From Viola odorata (lineage: Eukaryota; Streptophyta; Magnoliopsida; Malpighiales; Violaceae): DNA of 64,000 bases. The notes below the pieces were generated by a model that saw only the letters and a program-made list of their open reading frames with translations, was not told where the DNA came from and made no database searches. A program made the position numbers and the translations under genes. Location: contig OY829542.1 of the NCBI GenBank assembly GCA_963691705.1, positions 19,144,579 through 19,208,578 on the forward strand. Direction: 5' to 3'. Below are positions 35,901 to 47,400 of the stretch, piece by piece; the stretch's first letter is position 1; the number at the start of each line of letters is the position of its first letter.

Positions 35901-36103
35901 GCCTCAATGTCAGTCTTGAAGCTTGAGAACTGCATAAATCGCCCAGAAAGCATGTGTTTTCGCATATTTCCCCCTTTTGGCCTAGATTTGCAATAAAGAT
36001 AGAAATGAAGGCAAATTAGCAGTATCATGCCATAAATCAAGGTGATAATGAAGGAAAAAATATGCATAAAACATACGCTATCAACGGGCTCGACACCCCA
36101 TCA
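32976..36103 (+). mobile_element. Family-B solo LTR (B1) holding C1
   Basis: Starts TGATTGAGCTCC and ends CTCGACACCCCATCA. The perfect 5-bp duplication ATTGC is at 32971-32975 and 36104-36108. Without the inserted C1 (34416-36083) the LTR is about 1455 bp. Landmarks include 'gattgacaaccgagg', 'gtcttcccctaatcaatcat', 'aaccagcaaggtgctagttg', 'ccctgtggatcaaacc'. There is no internal coding region, so a solo LTR. Confidence 0.9.
34416..36083 (-). mobile_element. Family-C solo LTR (C1) inserted in B1
   Basis: In minus orientation it runs TGATAGCGTATG...AGCACATCA, 1668 bp. The flanks ACTGG (34411-34415) and ACGGG (36084-36088) are a 5-bp duplication with one change; other B copies have ACGG(G/A) here. 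It has a TATA-like TATTTAAG at 35554-35561 (minus). Purine-rich and pyrimidine-rich patches, but no coding frame. The ORFs of 134 and 145 codons on opposite strands at 35426-36067 show no protein family features. Confidence 0.88.
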
Positions 36104-36108
36104 ATTGC

Positions 36109-36151
36109 TCAAACGAAAAATAATTTGCATTCACATTGGAAAAAATTACGT
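36109..36151 (+). repeat. Repeat D, copy D1, right part
   Basis: The sequence after ATTGC (TCAAACGAAAAATAATTTGC...) matches D2 at 40495-40530 and ends where B2 begins. Confidence 0.7.
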
Positions 36152-38092
36152 TGTATTTTATGGTCAGTTTTACTATCTATTTTCATGTGATTTAGATAGT
36201 GATACTACTGGTTAGAGTCAATGTTTTCTAAATTTTGCAAAAAATAACTTTGGAGCAGTTAAAGATGGAAAGGAGCAGAAAAGAGAAAAATGTGGATGAA
36301 GCTGCACTTAAAGGATTCTTGGCCAAGCTCTTGACTAAGAAAGCAGTTGCGCACAACAAATTTTTAGATAAGAGAGAAAACGCATTTTCACAACCTTGAA
36401 GCCTCAAATTTCAAAATTTGGCTTATCTTTCCTATAGAATAAAAGATATGATTTATTTAGAAGATAAAGTCCATAAGTTGAGGGATTTTTAAAGAAAAGA
36501 GAAGAGAGCCTCTAATGTTAGAAGTCATATCAGAGTAGAAAATCAATATACAATTTTTGAATTTAATTTAGGGTTTATTTTTATTTTCTTTCCTTAGAGG
36601 TAATTTTGAGAGAAAACTATATATATTATTCTTTTCTTAGCTTTTTTTTTTTGTTTTGAACTCATTTGCTCATGTCGTCTTCAAGCTTGAAGGGGCAGAA
36701 TTTTATATTTAATCATTTTATTGTTCCATGTAATTTTCTTGTCTATCTTTAGCTAAGCTTTTTCATTTCTGGTAAAAGCAATTAAAGTTATGATTCTAAG
36801 TATTTGTGAGCTCTAATTATTTTTAATAGTTTCTAGGTTTGCATATATGCATTCTCTAATCACTTGTCATCACTTTTCATGTTAGATTTATGTCTGATCA
36901 ATCTAGATTCTAATTTAAACAGTAATAGTCATTCCTTGAGGTTACGACAACCTACGGCCCACTGATAGTGCGTGTCTTGAGCATATCTCTCTCCTTATTT
37001 TTGGCCTTTTCTTGGGATGATACTGCTGAATTGCCTCTGTTTTTATCTTTATTGTAGATCAGTGCCAAAATGAAGAAATGAACGAAAACATACGATTTTG
37101 ATGGATTTCTTAGGAGCTCGAAGTATCAAGGCCTAGAAGATCGACGTGTCGTCATACCCTCGACGCTAACCAGACCAGTGAGCAGTCTAGCACCCACGAC
37201 GCGTCTGCATCAGCTCTTAATCAAAAGCCAAAGTGGAGGATCCCTAAAGATTCGCACGGGATTCCTTGCGTTTCTAGAAGGAACCAAGCGCTTCCAGAAG
37301 ATCCCAGAATATTCCTCCCTAAGGAGCGCGCTCTGCCATGTGTTGTCACTCTCTCCCCTTAGCTGTTTTTGTCCCCTAGTTGGTTGTTAGGATATTTAAG
37401 CTAAGTTATAAGGTTTTTGTAAGGACGACTGACATTACACTACTTTCACCTTTCACCTTAATTTTAGGGATCTATTCTCTCCCATTATTAGCAACGCCGT
37501 CAACTTGTAAGAGGAGAAAAGCATTGATTTTCCCACCGGTTTATTCTAATACATTTCCCTTTTTCATCCCTTTTTCATTTATTTATGTTATTTATTGTTT
37601 CCAACTACTATTTGTATGTGATTATGAGTAGCTAAGCTTTCATCTTCTTAGTAAAGGGCGTTTCAAGGGTTTCAAGGATTAGTTAAGAGGCCTAAACGTG
37701 TTTAGTACATTCTTATTGTCATATTCGATTGTTTGCCATTTTCTTGCTATTTTCATTAAGAAATGTTAGGAGCCTGATTAACTACTAGTATTTCTTTGTG
37801 ATTGCTGTCATCCTAGTAGCGATAACGTCAACGTGAGGCTGTTAGGAGTAGTAGACGCCTAGGTGGGGTCATTGCAATAGAGTCATCCATCTAGGGCAAG
37901 TCGTAGATTAGGGCGTTGATGTGAGTCCGACAAGCTGAGAGGTATCACGCCCTAGATGTGTCTTACCTTTGCTTTATGGGCGTTTTGAGTATTGCCTCCC
38001 GGCATTCGTGCCTGGGGGGACGGTAAAACGTCAAGGCTACCTCATATGTGGAAACGGGGGGTAACTCCTCTTAAGAAGGTAAGTAGGGGGTT

Positions 38093-39026
38093 TGATAGCG
38101 TGTGTTTTATGCGTATTTCTCCCTTCATTATCACTTTGATTTATGGCATGATACTACTAATTTGCTCTCATTCTCATCTTTATTGCAGATCTAGGCCAAA
38201 AGGGAGGAATATGCGAAAATACATGCTTTCTAGGCGATTTCTACAGTTCTCAAGCTTCAAGACTGACATCGAGGCCAAGACACCAAGTTTCCATCGAGGC
38301 CTTGCCGTGGTTTCCATCATCGAGCCCTAGACAGACCAAAAGTATTATTTCCACGTGTCCTCATTGTCGTTCTCCCACATGTCACCTCTGATGTCTTCCA
38401 GAAAGTTCCGCGCAGATCCCCAAGAATATTCTCTTTAGTCGTCGTGCCCTCGACGCCGAGCGCTTCTAGAATATTCCCAGAATATCCCCTTTCAGACCAA
38501 AGAGATTTATTTCGTATTTTTGAACTCCTTAGCTGAATTTTGTCTTTTTGTAATCCCCTAGATGGCGAAATGTCAAGGCTACCTCATATGTGTAAACGGG
38601 GGGTGACTTCTCTTAAGAAGGTAAGCAGAGGGTTTAAGTGTAAACTTAGTCCCTATAGCATATCTATGGCATGAGAATAGAATATCCTTGAGCTAATGAT
38701 TATCATGCCCTCGACGCAACCCAAGAAAAACCTTTGCTAGGAATCTTTCTCATCTGCTTTCATGTCTTTATTTACTTGCTTTGTTTAGTTTAATATTAGT
38801 TTTATCATCATCTTCTTCAACCCCCCCCCCCCCCCCCCCCCCCACCCCCCCACCCCCCCATTTTTGGGTTATTGTTTTGGTCTTTTTGTCTTCGTCATGC
38901 ATGAAAGTTAGAGTCTTTCCCTAGTCTCCGTGGATCGACCCTGTTACCACTATGCACAATTTATTATGCACTTGATAGCAGGTCTTTATTATTATGTTTG
39001 ATCGTGCCCTCGACAAGCACGCATCA
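38093..39026 (+). mobile_element. Family-C LTR (C3) in C2, internally deleted
   Basis: Runs TGATAGCGTGTG...AGCACGCATCA, 934 bp. The flanks GGGTT (38088-38092) and TGGTT (39027-39031) are a 5-bp duplication with one change. Near 38565-38575 the sequence jumps from GTAATCCCCTAG to GGCGAAATGTCAAGG, skipping about 700 bp present in C1. The third level of the nest B2-C2-C3. Confidence 0.8.
38821..38859 (+). repeat. Interrupted poly(C) tract in C3
   Basis: C23-A-C7-A-C7 type tract, at the same place as G/C tracts in C1 (34577-34582), C2 (39299-39306) and C4 (21015-21039). Confidence 0.9.
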
Positions 39027-40035
39027 TGGTTTACGTGGAAACGTGGCCCCTATAGCATGTCTATGGCATGAGGATGGAATATCTTTGAGCCGATGATTAA
39101 CTAGTTCTGCATGCAACCTGCGAATGCCCCTTGCTAAGATCCCGTCTCATCTGATTTAATACCTTTATTTACAGTCTTGTCTTCCTTTATTATCTTGCCC
39201 TCGATCATTCTTTACTTTCATGTCCTTTATATATGTTTTTAACTAATTGTTTTGTTAGCCACTGAATCTGTGATTGATCAGTTAGATCAATCGACAAACC
39301 CCCCCCTTGAGTTACCATTTCATTTGTTTGCATTTGCTATCATCATACATTTAAAGCGAGTTTTTATCCCTCAATCTCTGTGGCCCTTTACACATTTTAA
39401 CTGTGCAATTAGGCATTAGGAAATATTATTACATTTGAGTGACGATCAGCCACTTACGGACCAAAAGGGTTAAAGTAGACAGCTAGCTCTTACAAGCTAG
39501 AGAGAATAATATTTAGGTTTAAACCCCGACTGACAACCGAGGTGTCTTGGCTTAAAATTGTCTTCCCTTAGTCAACAATCAATCAATTTATTAAACTCTT
39601 TAACAAGCAATGTGCTAGTTAATTAGAAATCATCTCTAAGCGTATCTGAGATGATTTTGAAATATGAGGGAAGCAAGAATCCTAAGTGTACTTGGACTCT
39701 ATAACAATTTTGTAGATTATAAAAGAATATTTGTACATCAATGATCGAATACTTATGAATCGTAACTTGCTTTAGCCTTTACTAGGAACCTTTTACCCGA
39801 TTGTTTGTTCTTGACCAGTTTCTTGACCAAGGATAATATTTTTAGACTTTACACTTGCTTTTTCAATTCTTAGTTTTAAAACAAAAACCCACATTCTACT
39901 TAAGTGTTTAAATATGGTCTTTATATTGTTTTAAGGTTGCCTATTCTATATGAATCGAATCTCTTACCATAGTTCGCAATCTTTTTATTGCAAGAGATAA
40001 GTTGTATTTAATTTTGACGGACCCGACACCCATCA

Positions 40036-40560
40036 AACTTTTTTAACTAAACAGTCAGGAATTCGAGCAAGAGAGAAATTTATTGAGCGGCCAAATAGAG
40101 CTATAATTGTTTTTAGAGACTACTTTTTTTAGGTTAATTGAAAAAAAGATAAAAACTTCAAGGATAGTTGTGTAAAATCTAAAAAATTAGGTGGGACAAA
40201 TAGAATAATAGTTTTTTTAAGACTAAACTGTGATAAATTAATTAAAAAGGATAAAAACTTCGAGGATAATTAACACTAAAAATATTAAAATTTGAAGGGT
40301 CATTTTAACAAATCTAAAAACTTAGGGGGGTTAGGCTTCGCCTATATGTCTGCCTTAGACTTTACCATAAATCTTAATTTTTGAATGCAGTGATTCCTTA
40401 AAGATATTCATCCTTAGACCTTGCCACAAATCTTAATTTTTGAATGCAATGATTCTTTGAAAATATTCATCCCACCTTCAATACTTATTATTGCTCAAAC
40501 CAAAATAATTTTCATGCACCTTGGAAAAAAATCACTTAATATATGAAGATCAAACAATCA
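40036..40560 (+). repeat. Repeat D, copy D2 (unoccupied)
   Basis: Shares with D1 the stretch from TTAACTAAACAGTCAGGA to ATTGCTCAAAC. It shows the unfilled sites of the Sirevirus (GGATAATTAACAC, about 40264-40276) and of B1 (TTATTGCTCAAAC, about 40488-40500). Internally the motif 'aaatcttaatttttgaatgca' occurs twice (about 40370 and 40430), a local duplication of about 60 bp. Confidence 0.8.
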
Positions 40561-42800
40561 CCGTTAACTTAAGAAATAAGAGCAACTGAACTGCTCACAC
40601 CAAATTCCATAAAATCTATTATTGATTTCCTGGATATATATGATGACAAATAAGTGTGTACTGGGTTTTGTTCGTGAATCAGGTGAGGGTTCATGCACTG
40701 ATTAAAAGTTTCATGCATTGATTTTGTGTATCGAGACAAGTGCGACACACTACTTGGAGTTTTAATGAGAGCTTCCTGACAAAAATTTAAGATCATACAC
40801 ATCAGACACTGCACGAATGCAGTTTTTCTAAATTTAGCTCTTTTTGTTGGTTGGCACTTGGCAAAGAGTGCCAATTGTTTGTGGGGTTATTGTCCCACCC
40901 AATGATTTGTATGTAGCAGACTTATCATTCTTATCGCGTTCGAGTTAAAATCTACTGGCAACAAAATTTACTTGAACACATGAATCATTTACACTTCGCG
41001 GTGGAACTAAGGAGTAAGCAGGTATCATCTATTAATAATTTATACGCGGAGAAATCAAAGAAGACTTCGATATAATTTAACAATGCTCTTATTATCTATT
41101 TGAAGAACAACCTTACGAAAGCCTCGTGTTCAAACTTCTTAAAGACTTAAATAAACACCTAAGGGCTCCTTTGTTGTTGCAAGTGTAGTTGTGACCGTCA
41201 TCGTGGATAATATTTGAAAAAACTATTTTTTTTAAGTCTCATATATTTTCCTCTATTTTTTAGTCTCTAAACTATTTTTCTATCACTGTTTTTAATAGAT
41301 CGTGGCTCATTTAGCTAGTTAGTTATATAAATTGATTACATGATTTTCTAGAGAGACTTAATGGAGAGAAAAAACCCTAAAAATGATAATTACAATTTTG
41401 TCCTTTCAATTGATTGAAAATTCAGAAAAAATGGTGAAAAAAATGTGACAAATATGAAAGAGCCCACGTTAGTTAAATAATTTAAATATTAAAAAGAAAA
41501 AAAAATTAAAAAAAAATTGTAAACAAAATTATTTTCATGTCTTAGACCATACTATATTTGTTGCATTTTTGTCCATTTTTTACAGTTATTGAAAGTTTTC
41601 ACCATTTTATAATTATCAGCAAGGTTAAATTACAATTACATATTAAACAATATGGCTTAACTTGCAAGTTTTAGAAATATAGAGATCAAAGTGGAATGTT
41701 TTAGAAACTTTAGATATTTTTATGGAGTTTGTCCGTCATTATTTGTATCTCTTGTGCAACTCTTTCTTCTACTGTAATGTGCTATGTAATTGTAACGTGG
41801 ATCCTACATAAATTATGCTTAGAGTCCTTGATCGGAAATTTTGAATTATTTTTTGACTTATACGTCGGAATTTGGAATTCCTTTTTAACTTTTTAATGTT
41901 CCGATTTTGAAATGTGCAATAATTTTTTAACTTTTTAATGTTAACCCATTTTTTTCACAAATATATCTAGGTCCAGTTCAATTTGGGTTATTTTCTAACA
42001 AATTTGATAAAAAAACTAAAATAACATAATATTTCGTGTAGCGTAGGATTTTTATTATGGAAGAACTCTATTGGAGAATATACACAAACGTTAGAGATTT
42101 TATTAAATCTAAAAATACGTTAGAGATCCAATCGAACATTTTATAAAATGTTGAAAATCCTTGGGTGCATATAAATTATTAATAATAATATATACTACAA
42201 TGTACTAAAGTTTACTAATCGGCCTAACCAAAAAAAAAAACTCAGTAGACTGGCCTTAGCAGTTTATTCAATTCGGTTCTAGAGTTTAAAAAGAATTTAT
42301 TTAATGAATGATTTCTACTAATTGATTAACAAAAAAATAATTTAAAGAATTTAATCACAATTATTTGGTATGTTTTAAAAATGATTTCCTTCACAAATTC
42401 TTTTTTTTTATTGTAAGATTTAACTCTCATATTTTTATTTTTTACCAAGTAAAGGATGTGTTTTAATTCAAATTTCTATCAATATATCTATTACTTTTGA
42501 TTATACCAACTGACATTTTTCAATTTCTCTTTTATAACCTTTTACTCATTTTCTCCTCAAAAAATGAATCTCTGGCCTTTTTTTCTTGTCTTTCAAAACT
42601 GACGTTTTTTCTCCTTTGCACTGCACAATTAATTACAAGACTATTATTTTTATTAGTTACACCATCTTTTGCCCAAGCCAGGGTTGATGCACAACAATTC
42701 CCCCCTATAATTAAGTCTTAATACACTCAAAGTATAAGTTCTCAATTTTTTTAAAAAAAATCTTTTGCATGAATTCAATCTTGTATTATAATGATAATCA
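40561..42800. other. AT-rich intergenic DNA
   Basis: No gene recognised; a 101-codon frame at 40569-40874 (minus) has no family features. Confidence 0.5.
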
Positions 42801-43077
42801 CTCTTCCTCCGTTTATAAAAGATGTCTATTTTTATCTATTTAATTTTTTTAATTAGTTGTCTTATTTATATTTTCTAAGAGATTAGTTGATATTTTTTAA
42901 TTATAAAGTTTAATCCAATTAATTTAAATCACGTTAATTTTTTATTGGTCAATCTAAAGGAAAGTAATTAATATAGTGAAGGGAGATAATAAGTAAAAAT
43001 GTATTTATAATCAAAACAATCAAAATCTTAATCTGCGGGAATTTAATTAAAAAGACAATCTTTTGATAACGGAGTAG
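42801..43077. mobile_element. Stowaway-like MITE (277 bp)
   Basis: Ends CTCTTCCTCCGTTTAT and, from the right, CTACTCCGTTATCAAAAG. TA follows on the right; the left flank reads CA. It shares the internal GTATTTATAATCAAAACAAT with the element at 43623-43923. Confidence 0.65.
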
Positions 43078-43392
43078 TAATAATATAATGTATTTAAAAA
43101 AAAAATAGAGAAGGAGTATTTAAACAAGCATACAACGTCCATCCGTCAGCTCCACCGAGAACGAATTGGTTAGGAAGAAGTACGTTCTTAACTATCCTCT
43201 CCCAAAGTAATTTTTTTTTCCAGTCTCCTACGTATTAATCTTTGAGCATAAAAAAAAGGATGGTTAAGTGTTTTTATGTTCCAAACCAGCAAATGCACCC
43301 ATAGATTAGAGAGGCATTCAGTTAACATTTTTTTTTATAAGGCAAGGGATTTATTATCAAAGAGGCATTCAGATAGAAATACGTGTATGATA

Positions 43393-43507
43393 CTCCCTCT
43401 GGTTCCAAATAAATAATTTCCTCGCATCCCAATATTCAGTAGGTTTAACACTAAAAATATAAGTAAAAGCAAATTTTAAAACGACGTTTGTTTGGAACTG
43501 GAGGTAG
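43393..43507. mobile_element. Stowaway-like MITE (115 bp)
   Basis: Ends CTCCCTCTGGTTCCAAA and, reversed, CTACCTCCAGTTCCAAAC, flanked by TA at 43391-43392 and 43508-43509. Confidence 0.75.
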
Positions 43508-43622
43508 TATTTTGATTAAAACATAAAGGTTGTTCAGTCACCCCAAGTGGTTGCACAATTAATTGGAAGTAAAAATGAAGCGAGATTTTTTTTTTTATAT
43601 ATAGGCATGAGAAAATAGATTA

Positions 43623-43923
43623 CTCCTTTCGTTTTGGAAAAGATATCTCATTCGGTAAAAGTAAATAATTAGTTGTCTCATTTACATATTTTAGGAAATT
43701 AATTAATATTTTTTAAATATAGATTTTATTTTTTTCTATAAGTTATAAAGTTCAAGTTAATTAATTTAAATTGTATTAATTTTGAATTGGTTAATTTAAA
43801 ATAAAATAATTGATATGATGAAGAAAGATAATAAATATAAGTGTATTTATAATCAAAACAATGATTACCTTGGTGTAGGAGAATATGAATAAAAATATAA
43901 CTTTTTGATGACGGAAGAGGGAG
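43623..43923. mobile_element. Stowaway-like MITE (301 bp)
   Basis: Ends CTCCTTTCGTTTTGG and, reversed, CTCCCTCTTCCGTCATC, flanked by TA at 43621-43622 and 43924-43925. Related to 42801-43077. Confidence 0.75.
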
Positions 43924-44082
43924 TATAAGGTTACAAAAATAAGAGAATAAATTTGTAAGTTAGATGTTACAATTAATGTTACAATTACTCTCTTCTCTCT
44001 TCGTCATTAAACAAATGACAACCAAGTAATTTTCACACAAATTAAAAAAATATTAAATTTCTATTAATATCATCAATTCATT

Positions 44083-45690
44083 TGATTGAGCTTAATTTGT
44101 GGTAGTTTTACCACCTATTTTTATATATTTTTTTTTTAATAGTCAGTGGAAAATTATTATTAAAGTCATGAGAACATGACAAGGAAGAGAACAAGGATCT
44201 GGAAACAAGCTCGAGGCTGAGAGAAAGCAACCCAGCAACCCGGACAAAAACCCTGCTAGCTAAATAACTCCACCCTCCCCACGAATAAATCCACGCAGAG
44301 GAAAGCATCATCTGAACCGAGTTGTAGGGGAACAAGGGATCTTTACCTTTCATCCAATTCTGTCAAGAAGAGAAAATAAGGTTGACGGTGTGAAAGGTGC
44401 GGAATGTCTCAAGCTGAAAAACCGCTTTATTATGTTGCGTCCAAATATTCCATAGCATCGCGTATAGCAACATTTTTCACATCTCATGGGCCTGCTTTCG
44501 ATTAGAATCAACCAACCCGCTCCAACTCAGCCATAATTCTGCCACATTCCTCAGAGGCACCCACACAATTTCCATCCAGCGCATGATATGGTCCCAAATA
44601 GGGGTGACAGTCCGACAATGAAGAAGAAGATGCAGTATGTTGAATGATAATTCTATTGATTCCAGTATGGTTTCCTTGTTTTTTTTGCAGAAAATAGTGC
44701 TGAAGAGCAAATGGAGAAAAAAGGGCAGAAAAGAGTCATTTCTAAAAAGAATGGAGCAAACACCTTCCTTGACCACTCTCTTGGCCAAGAGGAACCATCT
44801 GGGCTGGCAGAAGATTCTGAGCGATACTTGCGGAAGAGTTCTACAGCGATTACGATTGTTGTTTCCACTCAAAGAAGAGTTAGAGTGGCGTCCTTCCTTC
44901 TTTATCTCGGCATCTTAGACTTTTATTCGGAGAATAAGAGTGATTAAATATAATTATAGTTTAATTAGGATTTATTTATTTATTCTTTTTAGAGATATTA
45001 TTGAGGGAGGAAACTATATATATAGTCCCCCTAGGGTTTTAGAGGAAAAATGAGAACGTCTAGCAGCCTCTACTCTCCTCTTTTCTCTGGTTTTGAACAT
45101 GTTTCTCCTGTCGTCTTCAACCTTGAACTACCTTGAACTAGCCCGGAATACCGCTAGTAGAGAATAGTATTTAGGTTGAAGCCCCGATTGACAACCAAGG
45201 TACCGAGTTGCTGAGGCTTAGAATTGTCTTCCCCTATTCAACAATCAATCAATTTTAGTAAACCCTTTAACTAGCAAGGTGCTAGTTGATTAGGAATCAT
45301 CTCTAAGCGTACCTGAAATGATTTTGATACATGAGGGAAGTAGGAGTCATAAGTGTACCTTGATTCTATAGCAATTCTGTAGACTAGAAAGGAATATTTA
45401 TGCATCGATGATCGAATACTTATGAATCGTAACTTTGCTTTAGCTTTTACTAGGAACTTTTTTTTCCTAACTGTTGTTCTTGACCTGTTTCTTGGCCAAG
45501 AATAATATTATTGGTCTGTTTCTTTTTATTTGCCTTTTCAATTCTTAGTTTTAAAATAAAACCCCACATTCACCTAAGTGTTTATTTTAAGTCTATCCAT
45601 TTTCTGTGGATCGAACCTCTTACCACTATTTACAATCTTTTATAGGTATGGATACTAACCTATAAAAATTAGTCAATTATACTCCTATCA
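44083..45690 (+). mobile_element. Family-B LTR (B4) interrupted by a LINE end
   Basis: Starts TGATTGAGCTTAATTTGTGG, like B3, then is broken by LINE sequence at 44128-44640 and resumes at about 44640 with TTGAATGATAATTCTATTGAT. Later landmarks are GATTGACAACCAAGG, 'gtcttcccctattcaac', AGCAAGGTGCTAGTTG and CTGTGGATCGAACCTC. The 3' end is uncertain: CTCCTATCA at 45690 or CTCCATCA at about 45771, where a partial duplication occurs. No clear target duplication. Confidence 0.7.
44128..44640 (-). pseudogene. LINE 3' fragment in B4
   Basis: The T run 44128-44137 is the poly(A) tail of a minus-strand insertion. Translated pieces LHCRTVTPIWDHIMRWMEIV and VAELWLSWSGLVDSNRKQA are the zinc-binding C-terminal region of plant L1 LINE ORF2, and FPYNSVQMM matches the end of the LINE at 12.4 kb. 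Only about 500 bp remain, a typical severe 5' truncation. Confidence 0.8.
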
Positions 45691-47078
45691 TGCTCCCGGT
45701 CCAATTTGTTACACCAGTGGAGGAGTACCAATTAATTAGCCTACAAAAGTCAGCCAATTATACTCCATCAATTGCAATTAATTTGCATTGAAAAGTAATT
45801 ATCTTCTCTTCGAAACTGGTGGGCAACATTTTTTTTTAAAGCCAAAAGCACTTACGAAGTCATTTTATTTGTGTCGGAGGGAGTATTTTCTCCATATTTT
45901 TTTAATTGTTCATCTAATCATAACCACATGTATCAAGGTAATCATTGATTTCGGTTATAAATATATTTTAATAATTATTTCATTTTAAATTGATCAATTA
46001 GAAATTAACTTATTTTAAATTGATCAATTAGAAATTAACTTATTTTAAATTGATTGAATTTAACTTTGTAATTTATGAAAAAATAAAAAATAAAATAAAA
46101 AACTACCAACTAACAACATTTTGGAAATGAAAAATAGACAACTAAAAAAACAAAAAAATTAAAATGACAAAATTGGAAAACTTTACGGACGGAGTAAGTG
46201 ATACGAGAGTTACAATAACACGAATCCTGAATAATCATGGTTCTTCATGATTCTATGTATTAGCATTTACTCCTTCATGATTCTATGTATATTCTCTCCA
46301 CTCCATTAGAGTATATCTCCCAGGAAATCATCTAGGTGCGCTGTGTTTTATCCCTGCAAATCTGCTAGTGATTACTTCTTGTCTTGCACAAATTCTTTGT
46401 GCAGTTATGGGCTCACCTACTACTATTCTGTAAATGATACAACAACAATAATATTATAATACACATGATCATATTCAATTCAAAAAAGGAATCAACAAAA
46501 ACATTTGATTCAGTGATCTTCGTCCCTTAAGTTTGCACAAACAACCAATTCAAATTTTGCATGTAAAGCCTTTCCGATCGAGGTGGGGCTTAAAATAGAC
46601 CAGAACAAATGATCAGCCGATCTAATCAAAAATTGGTGATTTAAATTTTCAGTTCGGTTCTAATAATTAAAAATTGAAGAACAAATGATGTGAATTTAGA
46701 ATGGAAGAAAATAATTATTTGGAAATGTAGCATAAGTTTTGAACTACTACCTGGAGTTAGAAAAGAAAATAATAATGGAAGTATAGAGTAGACTATAGTA
46801 GTTTTGATTGGAGAGAGGCAGCAGTATATGCAAATGCAACACATATACTAGTATTAGAAATGAAGCGAACATGGCATGTTATCGTATCTCTGTCGCAGAC
46901 ACACAACATGCCCGCCGCCCAATTGCGCTTCCAGGATCCACCTCCATCCATCTCCATAAACAAGAATACATATATATAACCAGCTATATATGTCCATGCC
47001 TCTCTTCCATCTATTCCAATATTTATTTATTTATTTACTATATAAAAAAATATGAACGATCTTACTCTTCACCTTTAG
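45691..47078. other. AT-rich intergenic DNA with short tandem repeats
   Basis: A 30-bp unit (ATTTTAAATTGATC...AACTT) is repeated about 2.3 times at 45982-46050. CCTTCATGATTCTATGTAT occurs twice near 46236 and 46271. Stowaway-type ends (GGAGGGAGTA, ACGGACGGAGTA) lie at about 45877 and 46185. No gene seen. Confidence 0.55.
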
Positions 47079-47400
47079 TTTTTTTTGTTGATAAATCATC
47101 CAATTTATTAAACTAAGAAAGACAAATCAGAAGTAAAAATTACACAATCATGATGCAAAGCATCACCTTCATCTTACAGCCAAGCAAATAAGAATTAAGC
47201 CCTATTGATTCCATTCTTTGTTAATCTATCAACGAAGGTGTTCGCCTCTCTATTAGTAGAAACGAATGAGATTTCATCCAAAACTTTAGCATAATCCTTT
47301 AATTCAAACACCTGATTGTCGAGACACCACGAATGCTTGAGATCGCTAGCATTGAGCCAAGAGATCACTTTCTACGAATCCGATTCGACATTTACCCTTA
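47079..47400 (-). pseudogene. LINE RNase H-like 3' fragment
   Basis: On the minus strand, codons give VNVESDS, a stop, then KVISWLNASDLKHSW, later VSTNREANTFVDRLTKNG: the C-terminal RNase H-like (RVT_3) domain found in plant L1 LINEs, with the conserved ESDS and REAN..D/A motifs. A T run at about 47079-47087 is the poly(A) tail. One in-frame TAG and severe 5' truncation make it non-functional. Confidence 0.75.

Larger units (their letters stand above)
36963..39448 (+). mobile_element. Family-C LTR (C2) in B2, split by C3
   Basis: Starts TGATAGTGCGTG, ends GAGTGACGATCA. The flanks CCCAC (36958-36962) and GCCAC (39449-39453) are a 5-bp duplication with one change. Other B copies read GGCCACTTTACG here, so the insertion point is confirmed. 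Without C3 the LTR is about 1.55 kb. Confidence 0.8.
36152..40035 (+). mobile_element. Family-B LTR (B2) holding C2 and C3
   Basis: The left part (36152-36962) starts near TGTATTTTATGGTCAG and follows family-B order; the right part (39449-40035) ends GACGGACCCGACACCCATCA. Without the inserts about 1.4 kb. Its target duplication is not clear (TACGT at the left, AACTT at the right), so the ends may have suffered changes. It joins D1 to D2. Confidence 0.75.

Noticed and set aside
35426..36067. ORFs of 134 and 145 codons on opposite strands
   Set aside because: They lie in solo LTR C1; related LTR copies do not keep the frames and no domain is visible.
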